The notes under the pieces were generated by a model that was not told where the DNA came from, ran no database searches, and saw nothing but the letters and a program-made list of their open reading frames with translations. From Gautieria morchelliformis (lineage: Eukaryota; Basidiomycota; Agaricomycetes; Gomphales; Gomphaceae): a stretch of DNA of 64,000 nucleotides. Position numbers and translations under genes: made by a program. Location: positions 1-64,000 of the forward strand of contig WHVA01000345.1 of assembly GCA_015179125.1 (NCBI GenBank), given 5' to 3'. This document shows positions 30,043-41,148 of this stretch, in pieces. Each line of letters opens with the position of its first letter. The stretch's first letter is position 1.

Positions 30043-30280
30043 GTGTATATCAACAGACCAACGTAGGACAGCAGCACCCCCTCGCGCACACTAGACTAAA
30101 GCCCCTCCGGACACTAAATCTGAACACTCCATGCTCTACACGCCGATACTCACATTTCGCGCCATTGTACTTTTGCTGCGCGGGTGCCTGGCGCGCACGG
30201 GCCACACGCTCCGGTTCCGTGTCACGTGTGTCCATTACGTCACTTCTTTCCCACGCTGGCCACACGAAGAGCGCTTCCCC
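30043..30280 (-). promoter_or_regulatory. Shared TATA cassette, copy b (drives gene A, left arm)
   Basis: Reverse orientation. On the minus strand it ends in a TATA-like GTTGATATACAC next to the minisatellite, preceded by TTTAGTCTAGTGTGCGCGAG and GTGTTCAGATTTAGTGTC. It starts with an AAGCGCTCTTCGTGTGG block at about 30280. Very close to copies d and g. Confidence 0.7.
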
Positions 30281-30359
30281 GCGGCGTGCTTACATGTACA
30301 CTGTACACTCGGGTCCTCCTCGTCCGAGCATCAAGAATAGACCTAGCAAGGGCATTACT

Positions 30360-30607
30360 TGTTAGAATAAGAGAGACGCGCGAATGAGAACGACGCAAGA
30401 GTGTTCATGAACGTTTGTCCTGTGAGCTCGTTGGGGCAAACGGATGGCTACATACATGAAATGTAAGGATATATATATGTTCTCGGAACAATGAGAAACT
30501 GGAAACAAAGGGAAAAAACGAGAACAAAAGGGCTTGACAATGGTACACGCAAGCCTTTGATTACATAAGCGGAACGAACGCGTAACCAGCTTGTTATAAT
30601 TCCAACA
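30360..30607 (-). repeat. Solo LTR, private to the left arm
   Basis: 248 bases starting TGTTAGAATAAG and ending AATTCCAACA on the plus strand. On the minus strand it begins TGTTGGAATTATAA, a common start for copia-type LTRs. The matching place in the right arm (about 35395-35410) lacks it. ATTACT occurs on both sides, though a clean 5-base duplication is not obvious. It contains a TATATATAT tract. Confidence 0.65.
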
Positions 30608-30699
30608 CTATTACTCTTCATGTCCATCTTCTTACGCGCAGCTGGTCCATACCTACCTGACAGTACCTGTCTCCGAGGCTGAGGTCCGTGCACGGTCCA

Positions 30700-31830
30700 A
30701 GGAAGTCTCGTCATGCACCTTCGTGGATCCGAAGTCGCGCCACAACATGTGCATCAACGAAGGGAAGGGGCCAGGACTGCACCCACGTGGGATGCAACGC
30801 CGTGCGCATCTCGGCGCTTTCTATCCCGTGATCTCCCTTCCCTTACGCCACCGGTAGCCCAGCCTTCCCATTCTTTATCCTACGACACACGTTCACACGT
30901 GCCGCCGTGTCCTGCACACCAGCCGCAGTGGTCGACTCGTTCCAGCATCCAGGGTCGACATACCCATCCCGCATACGTGCTCCAGCAAAGAAGTCTGCTA
31001 TTGGATCTCACACGCGACTCCTGTCCATCCAGCATCGTCCATCTCCTCTCCCAAATTTTCAAACTTGCATAGACCCTCCAATGCTCCACATCCCGTTTCA
31101 GCAGCAGTCCCTCATAGGACAGCGGCCCTAAAATCCCCAGAGACTCCTGCAAAGCTTGTCAAAGAGTCGAAATTGTATACGCCCATCCACTCTCGAGTCG
31201 TCCAGTACCATTCCTCCCGTAAATGGCTCCTTCCGTTCCCTTCCAGCGTGTCCCTCTATGACCCTGCCAGACCGCTGTCTTTTCAGGCGCCACCATCGCC
31301 GTGTGCGTCAACCAACAAGCCAAAGCCAACCACCATACACAGCACAAGCCCCAAGCCTCCAACGACTGCGACAACTTGTCCCTGTGGCAGTCTCTCCAAA
31401 CATAGTGCCACCCTCTAATGGTAAGCCCCAACAGTTCTCGCCGGGCGATGGCGACGCGGCTCCGGCCTCCAGTCTTGGTCCACCTTCAGTCCTTCCTTGG
31501 TTGTCTAATGGGACGCCTTAGCGCAAAGCCATTCACCGATTCGACGCCCACGTTCACACGCACCAACGAGCAGGATATTCATTACATCCCAGACAACCGT
31601 CACACTAGCGCATTCGCCATGTCCGTCGCGGAGACGCCCTGGAATGCACACGGCAATGAAGACATGCATCTCGAGATACTCACTCACAGAAGTCGTGGAC
31701 GGCAGCGAAGTCGAGGAGGTGAGTCACCACCGCTCGTCTCAGCCAAATTCCTCCCAGATTCACCCTACACTCGACCAGCTCAGCTGGCGCGATCGTCACT
31801 ATCCTCACAAATCCAGGCAGGTTCACTTCA
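30700..31830 (+). pseudogene. Gene B, left arm: unrecognised
   Basis: Mirrors the minus-strand gene B at 34234-35208. Shared translated pieces include WSTRSSIQ and THPAYVLQQ (about 30940-30990), RLRQLVPVAVS and NIVPPSNG (about 31370-31415), and ETPWNAHGNEDMH...TEVVDGSEVEE before a GTGAGT donor (about 31720). The pieces sit in several frames here. Polar, Pro/Ser-rich, no recognised domain. Confidence 0.3.
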
Positions 31831-32140
31831 GTATACCGACCATTACAAATTCCGGTACGTAATGCGGCACCGCGCGCTGCCGAGAGCGGCGAATAGAAAA
31901 ATGGTTGGATTCGAAGATCGGAGCAAGCGCCGCGTGGTGCGCTTCTCGCCGTTGATCGACAGGTTTGGCTTGGCAGCTTCGGGGCTTCTGCGTCCTAAGC
32001 TGATGCGTCCCTTGTGGCGTGGCGTGCCTGAGCGCTTGAACTGAATCAGGCCTAAATGGGCATAGTATGAATAAATCTGATCCCCGATCGGTCACTTCGA
32101 TCACGATCCTTCGGTTGTGGCGCATCATTCGGAAGCGAGC
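31823..32140 (-). repeat. Type 2 repeat downstream of cassette c
   Basis: The block between CAGGTTCACTTCAGTATACC and the cassette recurs reversed at 41930-42250 and as a partial copy at 63853-64000. It contains GGCGAATAGAAA, CGAAGATCGGAGCAAGC and GGTTTGGCTTGGCAGCTTC. A 170-residue minus-strand frame (31823-32335) crosses it but is not conserved in the other copies. Confidence 0.7.
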
Positions 32141-32154
32141 GAAAAAGGGAGTGT

Positions 32155-32340
32155 CGTGTATATAAATAGCCCGATCACGCCGCACCCACTCGCGCCCCGA
32201 ACATTCCGTAATAAGTATCTGCACCTCGACCCCGGTCCCGTGATACTCATTGGCGCCGAGCGCCCGTGCCTCTGCCACCGTGGCACCTCCTGGCACATGT
32301 GTCCACCACGTGGCTGCTTCCCTACGCTCGATCAACTCGT
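32155..32340 (-). promoter_or_regulatory. Shared TATA cassette, copy c
   Basis: On the minus strand it ends CTATTTATATACACGAC at about 32156-32170, preceded by GCGAGTGGGTGCGGCGTGATCGGG. The outer part is more divergent but retains GAAGCAGCCACGTGG-like sequence. It faces the type 2 repeat. Confidence 0.6.
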
Positions 32341-34233
32341 TATCCCACGCGACGCTTCATGCGTAGCAGCGTAGCCGGTTTTCTATGGGCTCTTATGGTG
32401 GCAGTGGCTTCTGAGGAGCCAAGTTATGGGTAACTGTACAGTGCGTGAGTGATGACACAGTTGCGACTCGCGTCCTAGTTGTTTCACAACCACCCGCAAT
32501 GGCCGACCCAGGCCCTATTCTGATAATGCGTGTCAAGGCTCTCCATATGCATGTCCATACCAGCGCACCATGCATAATCTACGCCCAATGCCAACGCAAT
32601 CTGCCGGCACCCCGCCATACGCGACTCCGTTCTGAGTCTGCAACTACTGGGTGTCCGACGCGCAAGAGAGCACATCAGGCATGGATACAATTTTCACCCT
32701 GATCCTGGGCAGCTTGCCTCTCTTGGTTGCTACCCATACTGAGGCCCTGCCCCGAGTTCAAAAGTGGCTGATACAGATGCCCACATGACAGGGACTCAAA
32801 ATGCGAGCCAACATGGTGTCACTTTCTGTGGTTGAGATCTGCATCAGTTGTATTATTTCGTCGTGGTAGTGTCATGCGCACACTTGAGTGGTGGAGTTCC
32901 TCTAGGTGTGGCCGCGGTGTATCGGGTTATTATGGCCAAATACCCTGGCGGCAGTTGAGCGGGCTCAATACACTCACATGCCGTAGTCCGTGATCCTACC
33001 TACTATCGGTTATAGGTTACGCTCGGCGTTAATTAGCACCGAGATGGACGGGCGCATTATGAGCCATGCACTTTACCATGTTCGTGCTTCGACTAGCAGT
33101 CCGAGCGTACTTGATGAAAACGACTGTCCTCGTTCCGCAACAATTTCACATGTCGCCCGTCTTCTACAATGGTTTAATCGGTCGGACATCGAGGAAGCTG
33201 CCTTACCTGGGGATACATTCCTCCGGGATCGCGAAGAGGATGTTTTTGATATGAGCATTCCATCGTTGTGAGTCCCGGTTGCTTTTTCTTTGCATCTTCA
33301 ACCAAGAATCTTCTTTCGTACTTTCGATTTTGGCGTTCACCTCTCTTTCATTTTGTCACTTGCCTAGCTTCTTGGCCGCGGCCAGGCTGCTGCCTCTGCG
33401 TTGGTGGTTTCTCGTTTGGTCTCAATTTGTGGTGTTTAAGGATTTGTGAATTGTACAATTATGAGTGGAAGTAGGCAATTTGAGGATGGTTTGACAACGT
33501 GGGTTTTCGAGCGGGGCATGGAGCGGCGTAATGTGTGCAGGGTGGTTTGAGCGGAGCTGTTTACTGTAGGAGACCCGAGGAGAAAAAAGGAAAGAAGCAC
33601 ACTACCATGTCTGATAGGTACATGCGCGCTCTCTCTGTTTGACGCGGAGGGGGTTGCATGACGTCGACTGATGGGATGTAAGATGTCGGACGATCCCCTA
33701 TATTCTACCCTTTCTACGCCGCCGGCTAGAGCACTATCCGCTTTTTTCGGTTCTTCCTGCGCGGCCTCGACCATGTCTTCCTTGGATGGTCATTACTTTC
33801 CTTTGGGGCGTTTGAATGGCTTTCTGTGTTGACGTTTTCACTCGTGCCGCATCGTGCCAGAGTTTCGTGCAGCGGGTGTTTTTTTGCGATGTATGTACAA
33901 GTGACAGGGTGCACTTGGACTTGCCTCAAGGACCTCTATACGTGCATGTGAAGCTAGCTGTGCAAGATGTATATTACCTGGGAAGACAAATTGTCCACTA
34001 TAACGTCAAATTACTTAGGGCAACATGCAGGATTTTCTCATATACCATGTATGCATAGCTAAGGCGCGACGGTAACCAGCTGACAATGTGTTCAATATAT
34101 ACTCGCACATAGCGCCTCATCACTTCTTCCTAGCTTGTTCCCCTCGAAAGAGTTGAGAAATCCATTTGCGTCGAGGCATCATGTGTCGTATACAGATTGC
34201 ATGTAATTGTTATCTGGGAAGGCATATCCATAT
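32341..34233. other. Spacer of the palindrome, no supported gene
   Basis: Unique sequence between the arms. The small frames (largest about 110 codons) overlap on opposite strands and show no motif. A plus-strand stretch at 33066-33254 and its neighbour 32990-33271 compete. Nothing here could be assigned. Confidence 0.5.
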
Positions 34234-35208
34234 TTAAATTCTCGCTTTGAATCTGTGGGGAGGAATTTGGCTGAGCGCAGGATCAAGAGATGAGCAGTGG
34301 TGACTCACCTCCTCGTCGAATTCGCCGCCGTCCACGACTTCTGTGAGCATATCGAGATGCATGTCTTCATTGCCGTGTGCATTCCAGGCCGTCTCAGCGG
34401 TGGACACGGCAAATGTGCTGGTGTGACGGTTGTCTGGGATGTCAATATTCTGCTCGTTGGCGCATGTGAAGGTAGGCGTTGACTTGGTGAACGGCTTCGG
34501 GCTGAGGCGTCCCATTAGACGACCAAGGAAGGACTGGAGGTGGACCAAGACTGGAGACTGGCGCCGTTTCGCCATCGCCCGGCGAGAGCTTTTTGGGGTT
34601 ACCATTAGAGGGTGGAACTATGTTTTGAGAGACTGCCACAGGGAGAAGTTGTCGCAGTCGTTGGAGGCTTGGGGCTTGTGCCGTATATGGTGGCAGGATT
34701 TGGCTTATCGGTTGCAGCGCACGGCGCGATTGGCGCCTGTAAATACCGCGGTCTTGCAGGGTCATGGTGGGACACGCTGGCGGGAACGGAGAGTGAGCCA
34801 TTTATGGGCGGATTGGTACTGGACGACTCGAGAGTGGACAGACGTGGACAATTTCGAGTGTTTGACAGGATTTGGAGGAGTCTCTGGGGATTTTAGGGCC
34901 ATTGTCCTATGAGGTACTGCTTCTGAAACGCCACGTGGAGCATTGGAGGGTCTATGCAAGTTTGAAAGGTTGGGAGAGGAGATGGACGATGCTGGATGGA
35001 CAGGAGTCGCGTGACTGCTTTGCTGGAGCACGTATGCGGGATGGGTATCTCGACATTGGATGCTGGATCGAGTCGACCACTTCAGCTTTGGTGTGTGGGA
35101 CACGGCGGCACGTGTGAACGTGTGTCGTCGGATGAATAATGGCGAGGCTGGGCTAACGGCGGCGTAAGGGAAGGGAGATCGCTGGTTAGAAAGCGCTGAG
35201 ATGCTCAT
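34234..35208 (-). CDS. Gene B, right arm: unrecognised polar protein
   Basis: Minus-strand frames in sequence: 35208-34762 (MSISALSNQRSPFP, WSTRSSIQCRDTHPAYVLQQ), 34801-34442 (ALQPISQILPPYTAQAPSLQ, RLRQLLPVAVSQNIVPPSNG) and 34605-34234 (MVTPKSSRRAMAKRRQSPVL, ETAWNAHGNEDMHLDMLTEV). GTGAGTCACC after a GAGGAG at about 34310 looks like a 5' splice site and is also present in the left arm. Several short exons seem likely but cannot be fixed. Low-complexity Pro/Ser composition; no domain recognised. Confidence 0.35.
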
Positions 35209-35488
35209 GCCGTGGCATACCGGGTGGGTGCAGGCCTGGCCCCTTCCTTGCGCTGATGCACATGTCGTGGGCGTGACTACGGATCCACGAAGGTGCCTGA
35301 TGAGACTTCCTTGGACCGTGCACGGAGCTCAGTGCGTCACAACCACGGAGACACGTAGGTATGGACCAGCTGCGCGTACGAAGACAGACATGGAGAGTAA
35401 TAGCCATGCCCTTGCCATCTATTCTTGATGCTCGGACGAGGAGGACCCGAGTGGTGCGTTTCGAAAGACAGTGTACACGTAAGCACGC

Positions 35489-35730
35489 CAAGAGCACTCT
35501 TCGTGGTCAGCGTGGGAAAGCAGTGACGTAATGGACACACGTGAGGTGCTGCGGAACCGGCAGGTGCGCGCCAGGCACCCGCATTCGCCACCGCGCAGCA
35601 AAAGCGCAACGGCGTGTGTGTGAGTATCGGCGTGCAGAGCATGGAGTGTTCAGATTTAGTGTCCAGAGGGGCTTTAGTCTAGTGTGCGCGAGTGGGTGCT
35701 GCTGCCCTACGTTAGTCTGTTTATATACAT
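35489..35730 (+). promoter_or_regulatory. Shared TATA cassette, copy d (drives gene A, right arm)
   Basis: Starts AGAGCACTCTTCGTGG, then AAGCAGTGACGTAATGG, GCGCGCCAGGCACCCG, GTGTTCAGATTTAGTGTC and TTTAGTCTAGTGTGCGCGAG, and ends CTGTTTATATACATGACCGCC. The minisatellite begins about 20 bases on. Nearly the same as copies b and g. Confidence 0.72.
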
Positions 35731-35749
35731 GACCGCCATCGCAACTCTT

Positions 35750-36240
35750 CTGTCGCCGTACCCTCGCTCTTCTCTCGCTTCGACCCTTCCCTTGGTTCGA
35801 CTCTTCTCTCGCTTCGACGCTTCCCTCGCTTCGACTCTTCTCTCGCTTCGACTCTTCTCTCGCTTCGACTCTTCTCTCGCTTCGACTCTTCTCTCGCTTC
35901 GACTCTTCCCTCGCTTCTCTGGCATCCACTCTTCTCTGCCTTCGACTCTTCCCTCGCTTCCCTTCTCTTGCTTCGACTCTTCTCTCGCGTCGACTCTTCT
36001 CTTGCTTCGACTCTTCTCTCGCTTCGACTCTTCTCTCGCTTCGACTCTTCTCTCGCTTCGACTCTTCCCTCGCTTCTCTGGCATCCACTCTTCTCTGCCT
36101 TCGACTCTTCCCTCGCTTCCCTTCTCTTGCTTCGACTCTTCTCTCGCGTCGACTCTTCTCTTGCTTCGACTCTTCTCTCGCTTCTCTGGCATCCACTCTT
36201 CTCTGGATTCGACTCTTCTCTCGCTTCGCAACTTTTCTCT
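35750..36240 (+). repeat. 17-base minisatellite upstream of gene A, right arm
   Basis: About 28 copies of CTTCTCTCGCTTCGACT, with a higher-order block of about 170 bases (around CTCTGGCATCCACTCTTCTC) that is repeated at 35920-36000 and 36070-36150. It lies between the TATA element of cassette d and the gene A start. Confidence 0.92.
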
Positions 36241-36293
36241 CGGAATGATGCGCTATAATGGAATTGCAGATCATACGTCCTATATATTATGCA

Positions 36294-37034
36294 ATGGACT
36301 TCTTCCTTCCTCCTCCCACCCGCCACCCACTGCTCTCCTCCTTCCTCACGCCCCCGACCCCCAACCCGCCAGTCCGGCATCCTCCACCACCCCCCACTGC
36401 ACCTTCCCACCCCCACCCATCCTCTGCCTCACCGACGACGCAACGCCCCTCCTGCCCCTCTACCATCCTCCGCTGCACGTCTCTCGCCAGCATCGCCTCC
36501 ACCCGGCTCATGCGACGTGCTCGTGGGCCCCCACCCACCCTCCGTCGAGTCCACGACGTCGTCTGCGGTGCGCTATGCACCCGCATCCCGCCGGCCCCGC
36601 CCCTGCCTCCACAGCGTCTCCGTCTCCACCTCCAGCGTCGCCTCTGCCGCATTGCCCCACGAGGGAGAGTCCCTGCATGCAGCCTTCGTGCGCGCAGTGT
36701 CCCCAAATTCTGACAGCGGTACGTGACGTCCTTGTATGTTATGGGGGCTCATGTGGCTGACCCCATGCTCGTGGCTGTATCCTTTTTCCGTGCCCCGTGT
36801 GCCCCGCTCCTGTTGATCTATCTATATTGTTTTTGATGTCCAGCGGTGGCTGTTGTTGGCCATCAGACTCGGCTACCCATCATCCCAACCCCTGTGATCC
36901 TGCCGGCGCCCCCCCCCGCCCAGCATGTCGACCATGACCAGGTGTTTAACGTCCCGACCCGCGTTCCCACCGCCACTCCTGTCCGCGAGCTTCCAGGGGA
37001 ACCATGGTGGGAAAAATCTCAAAAAATGCCGTAG
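36294..37034 (+). pseudogene. Gene A, right arm
   Basis: Exon 1 begins at ATG 36294 (MDFFLPPPTRHPLLSS) and ends at 36718. The intron is 36719-36843 (125 bases, GTACGT...CAG) and exon 2 is 36844-37034 (AVVGHQTRLPIIPTP...EKSQKMP). The start frame does not lead into GESLHAAFVRAVSPNSDSG, which is read from 36289 in another frame, so one or more indels in the Pro-rich part have broken this copy relative to the left arm. Splice sites and exon 2 are conserved. Confidence 0.5.
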
Positions 37035-37192
37035 TTATCCTCGTGCCGCAACCTTCCTTCGTGAATTCTCGATAAAAAGATGAGCCGGGGCCTCGTCATG
37101 ATGCCAGTAGCTCCTCGTCTCCACATTCAACAATCTGGAATGTCTCACTTATGCGCTTGGATTGTCTAGAGTTCCAAGGCCTCTAAAATTTT

Positions 37193-37400
37193 GTGTATAT
37201 AAATAGACCAATTACGCATACTAGACTAATCCTTGATCCCGACGCTAAATCGGAACATTCCATAATATCTGCTCCACCTGCACACCTGCGCGATACCCGC
37301 ATCTCGCTCCCCGCGTCCGGGGGTCTGGCGGTGAAGGCGCGTGCCTGACAGGCACGATCACTGCTTGTCCACGTGACATGCCAAGAAGAGCGCTCCCCCG
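37193..37400 (-). promoter_or_regulatory. Shared TATA cassette, copy e
   Basis: Mirror partner of copy a. On the minus strand it ends TTGGTCTATTTATATACACAAAA at about 37193-37206 and begins near CGCTCTTCTTGGCATG. It faces the 3' end of gene A about 160 bases away, so gene A in this arm also lies between two inward-facing cassettes. Confidence 0.7.
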
Positions 37401-38127
37401 CCCGATCAATTCGCCATCCCACGCGACGCTTCCTGCCCTGTGTCTGTAATTCTAAGGTCAGTCCCATTCCTATGCGGCGTGTTTACATTCGCCGCTTTAT
37501 TTTGCCGGTTGTGCCAATCTGCTGGCTAATTCACGATTTCCCAGAATCTGATGCGGCTGATGCATGATGCATAATAAGGATCCACGGGTCTTGCCAATGG
37601 CACAGAGGGACATGCGCTCAGAAAGTACTGGTGGTCCGTATTCGCTTAGTTTCCTGTGCTTTGAGACAGTACAGTCGATATCATGGGCCAACAGTAGCTA
37701 CAGCTATTTGGGATAATTAATCTAGGTATATACGACGGATGCGTAACGATATTCCGTCGGGACCGGAAACACCGACCGCAACCTATATTAAGATTACGCT
37801 ACCGGTATCAAACGATGAAGTGCGTTGTGAACCATCTGGAGCGAAAAAATGATGTTGAATCGTATGCGCTTCAAGATAAGCTCCTTGCGATGTATGTTCA
37901 ATGCATGTGGATCAAGAATCGATAGCTACGATACTATCATCGTCTCAAGTGGAGTATGACCGGAGCATCCAAAGGCTTCTGAGCATAGATAGATCAACAT
38001 GCGGTGTGGGAACAGTGCACGGAATTGTGGGCGAAACTCTAAGCGAGTACGCATCAGGCAAACAATAGAAGGCTCAGCTTGCATGGCACACAGACACGTT
38101 GCAATTGACTGTTGAAATAATAGCCTG
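37401..38127. other. Arm sequence without a confident gene, right arm
   Basis: Mirrors 27560-28300. Short frames only. The high identity to the left arm is at the DNA level and is not concentrated in any frame. Confidence 0.45.
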
Positions 38128-38517
38128 ATGCCGAGGATCGAGATGAAGGCCGCCATCCATGACATGACTTTACTGGGCGCAAGACCGGACGCATATCACC
38201 TATTGTGGCCGCTACACGAACATCAAACATCTACTAGGACAAAAGCCGCTACATGGCACGCTCCAGTATTCAATTCAGATAAATGCAGATTAATGAGATT
38301 CCAACCCTCAATGGGTTCTAATGAGTGCTTCCCCACCTGGGGTTCCTCTGGCCCACGTTCGCGTGGGGTGGGCCGCGACCTGCGCAACTTGGACAACACG
38401 AGGATACGGCATGGTTTGAATTATTGGAAAAAGGGGCGCACTTTCATAGCTCGTTGTCGGAAAGGAAAGGGCAGGATGTTGGTGACGAAGCCGTCCGACT
38501 ATAAATCAAACCAATAA
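38128..38517 (+). CDS. Gene E, right arm: unknown small basic protein
   Basis: 130 residues, start MPRIEMKAAIHDMTLLGARP, end RHGLNYWKKGRTFIARCRKGKG then DYKSNQ. It is basic in the last third. The left arm keeps only the C-terminal 65 residues open. No domain recognised. It could be a chance frame in a conserved repeat; confidence is low. Confidence 0.3.
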   Translation: MPRIEMKAAIHDMTLLGARPDAYHLLWPLHEHQTSTRTKAATWHAPVFNSDKCRLMRFQPSMGSNECFPTWGSSGPRSRGVGRDLRNLDNTRIRHGLNYWKKGRTFIARCRKGKGRMLVTKPSDYKSNQ

Positions 38518-39438
38518 ACCTTTAATAAGGACAATCTTAGTGCTAACACATCGTTACACTGTGGATTGAAACCGTGGCGCTGATAGGGATTGGAGTCACA
38601 GTGCCGGCAGAAATGTAGAAGTATCGCGTAAGTGGAGAATTCCGGGTTCACAAAGGAAAGAAACAGGCTTCCAGGTAAATTTGATCTCCAAGATTAGTTG
38701 TACCTGAAAGCGCGGAAATTCGGCCGAACATGGGGCATCAAAGGCATATCCCGTTAGGTGGGTGCATGTTTGTTCGTTGTTCACTATACTGGACCAGTCC
38801 TCGAGAGAAAAACCATGGCCATACCAAATGGTACATTATTAGGGAGCACTCGCCGAAAGTATCAGTGTGTCACAGGATCATTATTTCACAGTGTGAACTT
38901 GTACTCACCCACTTTCTGGAGGGAACCAAGACGATAGCTAGCAAAAGCTAATCCGGTTTACGTTTTACTGTAATGGGGCTGAAATGAAAATTAGCGGGAC
39001 ACACAACTTGCTGCTGTGCCTCCTAGTTGTACGTTTAAAATTGGGAAAAAGAGAGTGGACAATACGCGCCGAAAAAAAACATTTTATGAGGAGCCAATCA
39101 TTTCTTCTTAATGTAACCGATGTCAGCGGAGTTTCAACAATATATAACAAGTCACGTGACTGTTCGCGTTTGTTTCTTAGCTTTAACCACCGCCATCACA
39201 ACGCTCCACCGTGTGGAAAAAGACACACATCGAAACAGCTAGTCGAATCCTCCTACCATCTCTTATCATCAACGGCCCACCAGCTACTACGATGTATCAA
39301 ATACCTGAAGTCATTGTCGCGGATTGATATCCAGACACTATGCAAGGTAGACGTCGATTTGTATTGGCCAAAATGATCATTGTCCTAGACCTTGATATTC
39401 CTTCTAGGACAACAATATCGAGGCCAACATGAGAACCG

Positions 39439-39921
39439 ATGAGATTATCAATGCCCTGTGTGACCTTGTCATGTAAGCTTATCATCGTGTTATACTTGAA
39501 CGAAGCGTCGTCTCACCCTAGTCCCAGTGGTAAGGATTTTCCTCGCCCACTTCGCGCAGAGTCTGAGCGGGTAGCCTCCCAGCCTCCCGATAAGGGCCGT
39601 GTCGGCTCGGTTCAGATGTCCAAGGCGTCTGAGGTCTCCACCACCAAAGTGGCTCTCCAGCCATCTGAGTCAAACACTGACACACAATCTGTCGCCGATG
39701 CACCGTGTCCTGCTCGTACAACCCGCAGGAAGGCCAAGGATATTCAGGCGCGTCTTGGAAAAGGTCGACCGGTCCTTGTGGGTGGCAGTGGGGCCAGGCA
39801 CATGACCAAGGTAATCACCCGTGGCACCATTGGACGCAAGACTGAGGCCAGTGCCATGCTGCAAGAAGAGCCCATACGGGAAGAAGACGGTACGATGACG
39901 GCAAGCTCTACCTTGACATAA
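39439..39921 (+). CDS. Gene D, right arm: unknown basic protein
   Basis: 160 residues, partner of 25757-26239. It has the same Ser/Pro-rich front and basic tail (RKAKDIQARLGKGRPVLVGG). An upstream ATG at 39429 opens MRTDEIINALCDLV and is followed by GTAAGC, so the true protein may start there and splice into the listed frame after about 39520. The stop lies at the edge of the about 125-base unit that precedes gene C, so D and C are close head-to-tail neighbours. Confidence 0.5.
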   Translation: MRLSMPCVTLSCKLIIVLYLNEASSHPSPSGKDFPRPLRAESERVASQPPDKGRVGSVQMSKASEVSTTKVALQPSESNTDTQSVADAPCPARTTRRKAKDIQARLGKGRPVLVGGSGARHMTKVITRGTIGRKTEASAMLQEEPIREEDGTMTASSTLT

Positions 39922-40121
39922 GCTGACGGTTTTCTTATCGGTAGATGAGGGCGTTGGATCCGTGGATGTTTTGTCGGGTCATAACCCCAAGCGCACCAAC
40001 ACAGACAAAGGTATTATCGATCTCATCTCACCGACCACAATGGAATCTGACTTAGTGACGCCACTTTGCTCAGTCCGCACTATCTCTCTGATTAATGGTG
40101 TCGCTGGCGGGTCACGAGATG

Positions 40122-40671
40122 AGCAACCTTACAGCTTCCCGCCCCCACCCCGGTCTGTTGTCTACTTCTACGCCACAGCATCGGTCCAAATCGCCTCCGG
40201 GATTTTTCACGGCTGGCCGCCACGCCGCTTGCGAGAACCGCTGATACTGATGCGTACCTCCGCCTGGAAGGTGATGATTTGGCATTGCCACGGGCTGGCA
40301 CATCCACACCTCCTGTCAAGGGTGCCCCATGCACTCCGCCTCCCAGACAAGTAGTTGCGGGACCTTCCTCCAACACGGATAACCCCCGTGACTCGGTTGA
40401 TCCTATGCACGACCACGGGATTTTCGGTGGACCTGTGCCCGTTTACTATCCGCCTACTTCTGTCCTCCCCTTCCCCCTGGTCCCTACCACACCTTCTAAC
40501 CCTCAGGACATCCCGGAGCGGTCAGCTCAGTTGGCTACCCCGATATTGGGCGAACCCTGGAAATCCGAGGCAGTTGCGAACCCAGCCACGATCTCGCAGG
40601 GTGTGGCTTTACCTCGTACGCCAACCCACATGCGGGATCGCGGTCGATATGACTGGGGAAAACCCGTATGA
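40122..40671 (+). pseudogene. Gene C, right arm: N-terminal scrap plus C-terminal part
   Basis: A start resembling the left arm copy (MSN..., 40122) is followed at once by the segment around STPQHRSKSPPGFFTAG that marks the end of the left arm copy, so the coiled-coil middle is gone. A long open stretch then continues (about 40210-40671): TADTDAYLRLEGDDLALPRA, GTSTPPVKGAPCTPPP, GIFGGPVPVYYPPTSVLPFP, and an end GRYDWGKPV. This C-terminal half is absent from the left arm. Function unknown. Confidence 0.4.
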
Positions 40672-40689
40672 TGGGCCTCATCTATCCCA

Positions 40690-41085
40690 GTGGAATATAA
40701 GCTGACACTTTTCTTATATGTGTGGATGTGCTCAGGGTTTTGACCCAATAAAACACTGACGGATCCAACGCGCTCGCCTACCGCAGGTATTATCGGTTTC
40801 ATCTACGCGACAGCAGTGGAATATACGCTGACGGTTTTCTTAGCTGTAGACGAGGGCGTTGGATCCGTGGATGTTTTGTCGGGTCAAATCCCCGAGCCCA
40901 CCAACACAGACCAAGGCATTATCGGTCCTACCCGACAACACTGGAATATAAGCCGACGCCTTTCTTATCGGTAGACGACGGCGCTAGATCTGCAGATGTT
41001 TTATCGGGTCAAAACCCTAAGCGCACCAACACAGACAAAGGTATTATCAGTCTCATCTACCCGACAATGATGGAATCTGACTTAG
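40690..41085 (+). repeat. Tandem units of about 125 bases upstream of gene C
   Basis: Three units begin near 40691, 40813 and 40940 with TGGAATATAAGCTGAC-like sequence (spacing 122 and 127 bases). Each contains GGATCC...GTTTTGTCGGGTC-like and CACCAACACAGAC...GGTATTATCGG blocks. Single units occur before the other gene C starts: 39925-40040 here, and 24130-24300 and 25620-25770 reversed in the left arm. Confidence 0.8.
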
Positions 41086-41148
41086 TGACGTGACTCTTCT
41101 CAGCCAGCCCTATATCTCCGATTAATGGTGTTGCTGGCGGGTCTGGAG

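Larger units (their letters stand above)
23422..31830 (+). repeat. Left arm of the palindrome
   Basis: Carries genes C, D, E and A on the minus strand and gene B on the plus strand. Private features are the duplicated coiled-coil part of gene C (24360-25305) and a 248-base solo LTR at 30360-30607. Confidence 0.8.

Noticed and set aside
29324-30094. Long frame of Glu/Lys/Arg/Ser repeats (256 codons) and its mirror at 35507-36274
   Set aside because: It is the translation of a 17-base minisatellite. Because 17 is not a multiple of three the repeat is open in several frames and on both strands, and the frames are not conserved between copies.
31823-32335. 170-codon minus-strand frame over the type 2 repeat and cassette c
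   Set aside because: The frame is not kept in the copies at 41763-42250 or 63853-64000 and it runs through promoter-like sequence.
35750-36240. Possible CRISPR array because of regular short repeats
   Set aside because: Units are contiguous with no unique spacers, the organism is a fungus, and no cas-like gene is present.
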